Shown here in pieces: positions 58,268 through 64,000 of a stretch of DNA of 64,000 nt. Where the stretch lies: NCBI GenBank assembly GCA_015680685.1, contig MNCI01021578.1:21957-85956 (forward strand). The letters are read 5' to 3'. The notes under the pieces were generated by a model. The model saw nothing but the letters and a program-made list of their open reading frames with translations, searched no databases and was not told the DNA's origin. The position numbers were made by a program, and so were the translations under genes. Positions within the stretch are counted from its first letter, which is position 1, and the number at the start of each line of letters is the position of its first letter. Source of the DNA: Gnetum montanum. Lineage: Eukaryota; Streptophyta; Gnetopsida; Gnetales; Gnetaceae.

Positions 58268-59240
58268 CTAGTCTTGCCTAAAGGAGTTTCACTATCTACT
58301 TTCACAAAGTACAATGGTGAAACAAGGGACCTAATGAATCATGTGGTCACATTTAGAAATGAATGCATGCTTTTAACTCCTTACTCTAACATTGTGTTTA
58401 TATGCTTTTTAAACTCTCATTCTATAAGAGCTTTGGAATGGTATAGGTCCTTAGCACATGGATCTATCACCTCTCTTGAGCAACTACTTGCAACCTACAT
58501 TGAATGCTTCAAGTTCAATATGCCTCAATGAATAAACATAATGTCTTTTATTGTTATTAAGCAACGTCCAAATAATCTCATTGACAAATCCATCTCTTGA
58601 TGGATAGCAACATCAATGAAACTATAGTATCATTTGAAGGAATGTCATCTATAAAACATCCTTGAATCTACAATAATTGACTGCATTGAAAATAGGATGG
58701 CTTATCCTAATCCTTACTCTTTAAATGATGCTTTCCTAGCTATGAAATGAATTGAAGAAGTTTCAATTCATAAGAAGGCTAACAAGGTTTCCAAATAAGA
58801 GAAGAAACGACCATCCTCTTAAGGTATTTCTTCTTTTTCTAAGGGATAAAACAACACGTCCTCAACTAACTCCTAATTCACTCAACAACATAGCCCTCAA
58901 AGGAGTAGAGACTAGTACACCAAGCTACCTATGAGATGCTCTTTGCTTCTGAATAGTCTTCTTATGGATGAGCATCTTAAGAAGAAATAGGTCTCTGATC
59001 AAGTAAGAGCACGCTACTATCACATACAACTTATAGCTATGGATCATTCTCAAAGATAGGAAAATGATCCTAATGTGCCTAAGTGGTATGACTACTGAAA
59101 CTATTGCTATTATCATGAAACTATTGGAAATGACATAGATAACTACAAGAATCAAGTATATGACATCCAAGATCTCATTGATAAGGGAAAGATAGTGGTG
59201 GAAAGTAATCCATCTACTATGCATCCAGATTATCAATAAC
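58268..59240 (+). pseudogene. Gag core and C-terminal part of Tat-like element D
   Basis: Continues the gag interrupted by A3. The open stretch 58154-58531 holds the Gag core after the junction: LPKGVSLSTFTKYNGETRD, RNECMLLTPYSN, ALEWYRSLAHGSITSLEQLL. Near 59080-59205 the residues YDY-NYCYYHETIGNDIDNYK, then VYDIQDLIDKGKIVV are the C-terminal segment around the zinc knuckle of Tat-type Gags. Its Cys/His pattern is only partly kept. Several stops. It would form the particle of a Tat-type element. Confidence 0.75.
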
Positions 59241-60790
59241 TTCAAGTATATTTAAATCCCTTGAAAGCTAGAGAAACAATTTTATCTTTCAATCTTGAAT
59301 ATAAAATCTGTAAGTCCTAATCTAATGAGTCTTATGTCATCCATTGGTCTAACTATAAATATCCCACGTAGTCATTGCTCCATCCTCAAAATCCTTATAT
59401 GATTCATTAGTCTAACTGTGTTTTTGCACCATTGACATCAAGTCATTATTCCCATCTCCTTATCACATTCATGTTACTAATTCCCATTATTTTACTCCAA
59501 CTTAACCTATGCATCCATCCAATTCTCATTCTATTTCATCATATACTGCTCCTCCTCAAAATAGTAGTTCTTTTCCATCATTCCACATAAAAACCCTTAC
59601 TCATAGCTAGCAGACCAATGAGTCATGATTAAGAAAATAGAAGGAGAAGGTTATTGATGCACAAAAGCAGTCTTCTAAATAACCAAAGAATATTTCTTCT
59701 AAGAACAATAAGAGATTGCATCCTCAAACAGCCTCCCACCTTCATTCAATCCTATATAAATAGTTATGGTAGCACCTACTTCACAAGCCTCTCAGCCTAC
59801 GAATAATAGGATCTTATAGAAAATGATCACCATTGTCCACTTTAAAGGCATTAACATTGTATGACCTCATGGAATCCTCTAAAGAACATTTTTTTGCACT
59901 ATATAATGTTCTTAAGAGGATCATGATCCCAAATGACATCTTTTCTTAAATAGAAGCTATATTTTATTTTCTTCAATTGCCTCATTATGGATCAAATACC
60001 CTAAACGTTTGCAATAAGAACATCAGGACTAATTTAAAGATAGGAGATATATATTAGCTATTTCTCTACATCATCATCAAGATATCACCTGAAGCTTCAA
60101 TTTCACTCATACATATTGATCATGTCGTTAGATTGAATGTGATCACATGGACTGTTACCAAGCATCTTGGCCTCCATAACTAGGTAATTTTCAATGAAAC
60201 CTATCCTTACCTTATTTAATTTAATGGTATGTGAGTAGAGCTTATAGGTTTCATTAGATTACCCTTCATGATAGATGATTGTGTGCAATATGAAACCCAC
60301 TTTATGATTATATGTGAGTCTTTGAGTGTCAACAAGTTACAAATACATCTTTTGCTAGCTTAGCATTGAGTTGTACCTTTTCCCATACATCACAAGATAC
60401 ACATCGATGTTTGTAATCATGAGATAATCATCTCATCAGAAAAAAAATCCTAAGTGTTTCTCACCTAGATTAAGAATCCCAATCTTATGAGCTTAGTACC
60501 AAACTAGTTGATATTAATCTTGAACTTGTAGGTAATCCTACAATCCCTTTTTCCTCTAAAATTATTGATATCACTATGAATCTAAGAAACTTGAGAAATG
60601 AGTCTATCTCTAATGTTGAGTTTATTGATTTGGACTTTGGAGAACTTGACCTATCCTAGCCTAGAAACAAAGATTCTACTTATCCTCTTTATTCAACTGC
60701 TCAAAAATTCATAGTGAATACAATAACCTTAGACACTTAAGCTCTTTCTAGCCTTGTTCACCACTAAGTTATGGACATCTACTAGCATCT
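59241..60790 (+). pseudogene. Gag-protease linker and protease-like region of D
   Basis: 59260-59760 is a Pro/Ser/Gln-rich linker. A protease-like stretch is placed at 60060-60430: KISPEASISLIHIDHVV, RLNVITWTVTKHLGL, then PFMIDDCVQYETHF and LLLAxHxVVPFPIHHKIHI, which follows the layout of Tat-type proteases. The catalytic DNGS motif is not recognisable. The downstream acidic linker (60530-60700) has NVEFIDLDFGELDLS. RT is not found afterwards, so pol is absent or replaced. Confidence 0.5.
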
Positions 60791-61329
60791 TTTAGGATTA
60801 CGTTTTATTTCTTTTTATTTATTTGCTTTCATTAGGCAATGATGGTTGATGTACAAAATCAACACTAAATTCTACTCTAACTTTTTTCTAATCACTTGTT
60901 TAAAAGCGACATTAAATTAATACGTGATTTTCAAATGCCTTACATTAATTTTAACTAACAATTTCATGAATATTGTTAACTTAAAATAAGATGAAAGTTC
61001 TTTTTATTTTCATACATATTCTTACAACTAAGCAATGTCATGACCTTTGACATGATGTTTTATTTCAACATCAAACACATGATATTTTTTTACAAAAATA
61101 AAATTCTCCACATTAGATATAAATGATGTAGAAAAGACTATAAAAAGAAAACAACTTAGTAGCCTTATTTATTCCCAAAAACATTGTCTTTTTCTTCATT
61201 ATTTTGCATTCGAGTAAGTGCCTTTAATGGTTTGTAACTACTCTCCCTAAGGTTTGCATACAAAATGCAGGATAGATAGGTTAATTTTATTTTATCTTGT
61301 CAATCAAATAAAATATAATAAAATGATTG
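60791..61329. other. AT-rich spacer in D
   Basis: No coding signal. Separates the plus-strand gag-protease remnant from the minus-strand reading frame. Confidence 0.3.
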
Positions 61330-63640
61330 CCTAAAGTTTAATGCTTACTTTCCATCTCTTTATAAATCTCTAATACCCTATGGTCTATCTTCTCCAAGAT
61401 CAGGTTTGCTGTATCTAACATGTTAAAGGTTGAACTTGAAATCCTTGAGAGAATGCTCATCCACTCCTTTTTGTAAGCTTTTATCTCTTTAAGGGTGATA
61501 TCATCATCAGGTCCTCCTACTGCAAGTTCCTCTTGAATGCCTCTTTCTTCTTCTTATGGTGTGGTAATCATCACACTATAAGAAAAATATGCAAATAATT
61601 CTTCTAACTTTGTCTATTTAATAAATTTTATATCTTTATCTACAAATAAACTCTTATTCTTCTTTATAAATTTTTGGTACTCTCTTTTGTACTGCCTCTT
61701 TTTAATTTGGTGCTTCCTACTTCCATGTTTTTTCAAAGTTCCTTAGACTTTTCATGGAACAAGTCATGGCTAAAGCTAATCTTTCTCTTTTCATTAATGC
61801 TCTCAAAAACTATACAACTTTCTTCTTTTTTCTCCAATATGCATAGGTAAGAGGGTTGTGCTTGATCATGTTGCTTACTAATAGAGTGACATCTCTAGGA
61901 GATGGAGGTGGGATCACTAAGTTTGGTAGTTTATCCCTCCCCATGTTCTTATTATCTTGTTCTTCTTGGCCTATTTCATCAAATTTTAAATTAAAGATAT
62001 TAGAAAAAGACATACTTTCTCTATCCTTATTATTTTCCTCCAATGAACATAAGTCATGTAATAAATCTTCTTCCATATTCATACCTTCCTTCTAACCTTC
62101 TAAAATTGAAGAAATGTTGTAACATAACCTCTTCGCTTTCCATTCTAGTGCTCTTCTATCTCGAGTAGCCTTTGCAAGAAAACAACTAAGTGTTAGCATC
62201 AAGTCATTTTCTGATAAATGTCAAAATTAGAAATTACTTAGCATCAATAACACTTAGTGAAAAACATACTTATTGATGCTATGAGACCTTGACTTTTTGA
62301 GCCTTAGAGAATGATTTCTTCCATAGAAAAGGGTTTTCTCTTTCTCAACATCCATTCTTTCTCCATAGTTCTAGAGGTGCTTTTCAAAATCTTCTACTTG
62401 ATTGATTTTGTATCTCTACTAATTTTCTTTCAAGGTTTCTTAATGTTGCCTCACATTGAGGACCCAACCTCCTCTTAGGTCTTTAACACCAACATCAAAG
62501 GACCACCACCTTCAATATTATAAGTCAACATCAAACTTTTTAAATGTTGACATAATGGGGGGTTTAATGTCTACCTCTGAAGTAATGTTTGCTTGATTCT
62601 CTCCTCTCTAGATAAAAAACATTGTCACAACCTTTATTAAACCATAAGAAAAGCTAAAATTAAGGTTTTTATATACCATCTTCTTCTTTCCCTTCTTGTT
62701 CTCTTAGGAAAGTTTCTTCATCTTTTCTACCACCTCTTGAGAGATCATCCATGTCCAATTAGCTACCCTTCCTTAGGTCATTTCTCCATATAGCCTGTAC
62801 AACCACCTATGATCGAGCTCTAATTTTTGACCTATATTATTGTAAAAGAGTCTTTCAATGAATAAAGGCAACAACTTACTCATGTCTTCATTTGGCTCCT
62901 TATGAACATTGATGATGTTCCTCTTTACTGATTCGTCCCACTCCTTTATGACTACCTATTTTGTTGAATCTAGTTTGGAACTAGTAATCTTTATTCCCCT
63001 CTCTTGGAATCCCAATCAATACTGCAATGTAGCTAAGTCCTAAGTGATGACAACTTATTTTCAATCTAAATGAACTATAAAAATTTTCTTCTTCGCTAAA
63101 TACCTATTTATTAGTGCAACATGTTTGCTACACTAGGGTAGGGATGCTTCAATCTTAAAGCACAAAAAATTCCTATCCTATTAAAATTATTGAAATATTT
63201 CACTCCTTCTTCCTAAAATAGTCACTTTGAGCACTTTGTGCTTTACTAGTGGACCTCACTTCAAATTCATCCATTGCTCCTATGACATCACTAAACTTGG
63301 TATCATCAATACTTATTTAAGATATAAATAAGCATATATCACTATTAGCTAATTTTATATCTTTTATAACTTCCAAAAATAGCAAAAATACATAAAAATT
63401 AACTAGCTTTTTCTACTTACTCTTTGCCCTTAAGATGATCCTTGATCCTTTTGGCCACTTTACATTTTCTCCATGGTCTTCATTTCACATTGAATGAAGC
63501 CATCCTCAATTATTGTTCTATTCTAAAACTTTCGTTATCTCAATCTTTTATACTATACATAGAAATAGAACATTACCTAAGATCTCCAATTTCGATGTTG
63601 GAAGAGATCCCATATCAAGTTTTGCAAAAACACTAAATGA
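61330..63640 (-). pseudogene. Long decayed reading frame, antisense to D, unrecognised
   Basis: Minus-strand frame of roughly 700 codons with stops and frame changes. Recognisable stretches in order are SDVIGAMDEFEVRSTSKAQS (about 63290), then KEWDESVKRNIINVHKEPN (about 62940), a globular block with LLPLFIERLFYNNIG and DHRWLYRLYGEM (about 62870-62780), SQEVVEKMKKLS, and an open 90-residue part 62082-61810 (MNMEEDLLHDLCSLEENNKD). The C-terminal part (61500-61330) is helical. The family was not identified. The frame sits downstream of D gag-protease on the opposite strand, as antisense ORFs do in Grande and Retand elements; a captured host gene fragment is the alternative. Confidence 0.45.
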
Positions 63641-64000
63641 TCAAGACTCTACACATTTGAATCAATAAATCTACACAATAACCTCTAAGTTAGTTTTTAT
63701 CAACATAATAATAACTTAACTTTGATCAAATCTTAAACTCCCAACTCACCTCTCAATAAAAATTTAAGAGACTAGCAGATTGGACATTTCTCTAGATGTT
63801 TGAGTTTCCAAAAGTAATGTATAATTGACAATGAACTGCTGATACTCTTGTCTTTCCCATAGCTTATTTAAAAATTTTCTATAGACAAGGATGCCCTTAG
63901 ATAGTTCCTCAATATCTAACCTATGCTTAAAAATTATATTTGTGAGCTTAGTAGAGAATCTGAGTAGGATTTCCTTTAAAGCTTATAGAACCATCTTCTT
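63641..64000. other. AT-rich end of window
   Basis: Nothing recognisable; may continue the minus-strand frame upstream or be 3' noncoding sequence of D. Confidence 0.3.

Overview
The window is plant nuclear DNA made almost entirely of old, nested LTR retrotransposons. No host protein-coding gene, tRNA, rRNA or CRISPR array could be supported. The plant assignment rests on Athila-type and Tat-type Ty3/gypsy elements, an Athila-type primer-binding site (complement of the tRNA-Asp 3' end), a Ty1/copia initiator-tRNA-Met primer site, and AT-rich decayed sequence full of in-frame stops. The species cannot be named from the sequence. One 279-base N gap (20008-20286) and four single Ns (35097, 40371, 40437, 49548) mark assembly joins.

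Layout. Positions 1-3957 are the 3' part of an Athila-like element (A1: end of gag, aspartic protease, noncoding 3' region, 1.0 kb LTR). A1 sits immediately before the TATA box of the LTR of a second, scrambled Athila-like element (A4, 3958-13579). A4 carries a forward gag piece, an inverted gag-protease piece, forward RT-RNase H-integrase, and the remains of an extra ORF downstream of pol. A gag-only Ty1/copia-type element (B, 13580-19886) follows. From 20287 to about 41150 lie pieces of Tat-like elements (C1, C2, C3) in both orientations. C3's LTR is split by a complete 7.1 kb Athila-like element (A2, 33296-40436, target duplication TCAGT). AT-rich spacer leads to a Tat-like gag (D, 44340-45389), interrupted by a complete 12.9 kb Athila-like element on the minus strand (A3, 45390-58267, target duplication CTAGT, two 895-bp LTRs). 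D resumes at 58268 with gag and a protease-like region. A long decayed reading frame on the opposite strand follows (63640 down to 61330).

Relations. A3 and A4 are full-coding types sharing gag, protease, RT, RNase H, integrase and an extra ORF (aORF) between pol and the 3' LTR. A1 and A2 share a different structure: gag and protease run straight into the 3' noncoding region with no pol and no aORF, so they look like an amplified non-autonomous derivative depending on an A3/A4-like helper. Their LTRs carry a palindromic array (GCGATATCGC and variants) just upstream of the TATA box, with copy number differing even between the two LTRs of one element. The points most worth checking are the aORF, the pol-less subfamily, the palindromic promoter array, the inverted scrambling in A4 and at about 30000, possible antisense ORFs in the Tat-like elements, and a clear misassembled 65-base inversion between two Ns at 40371-40437.
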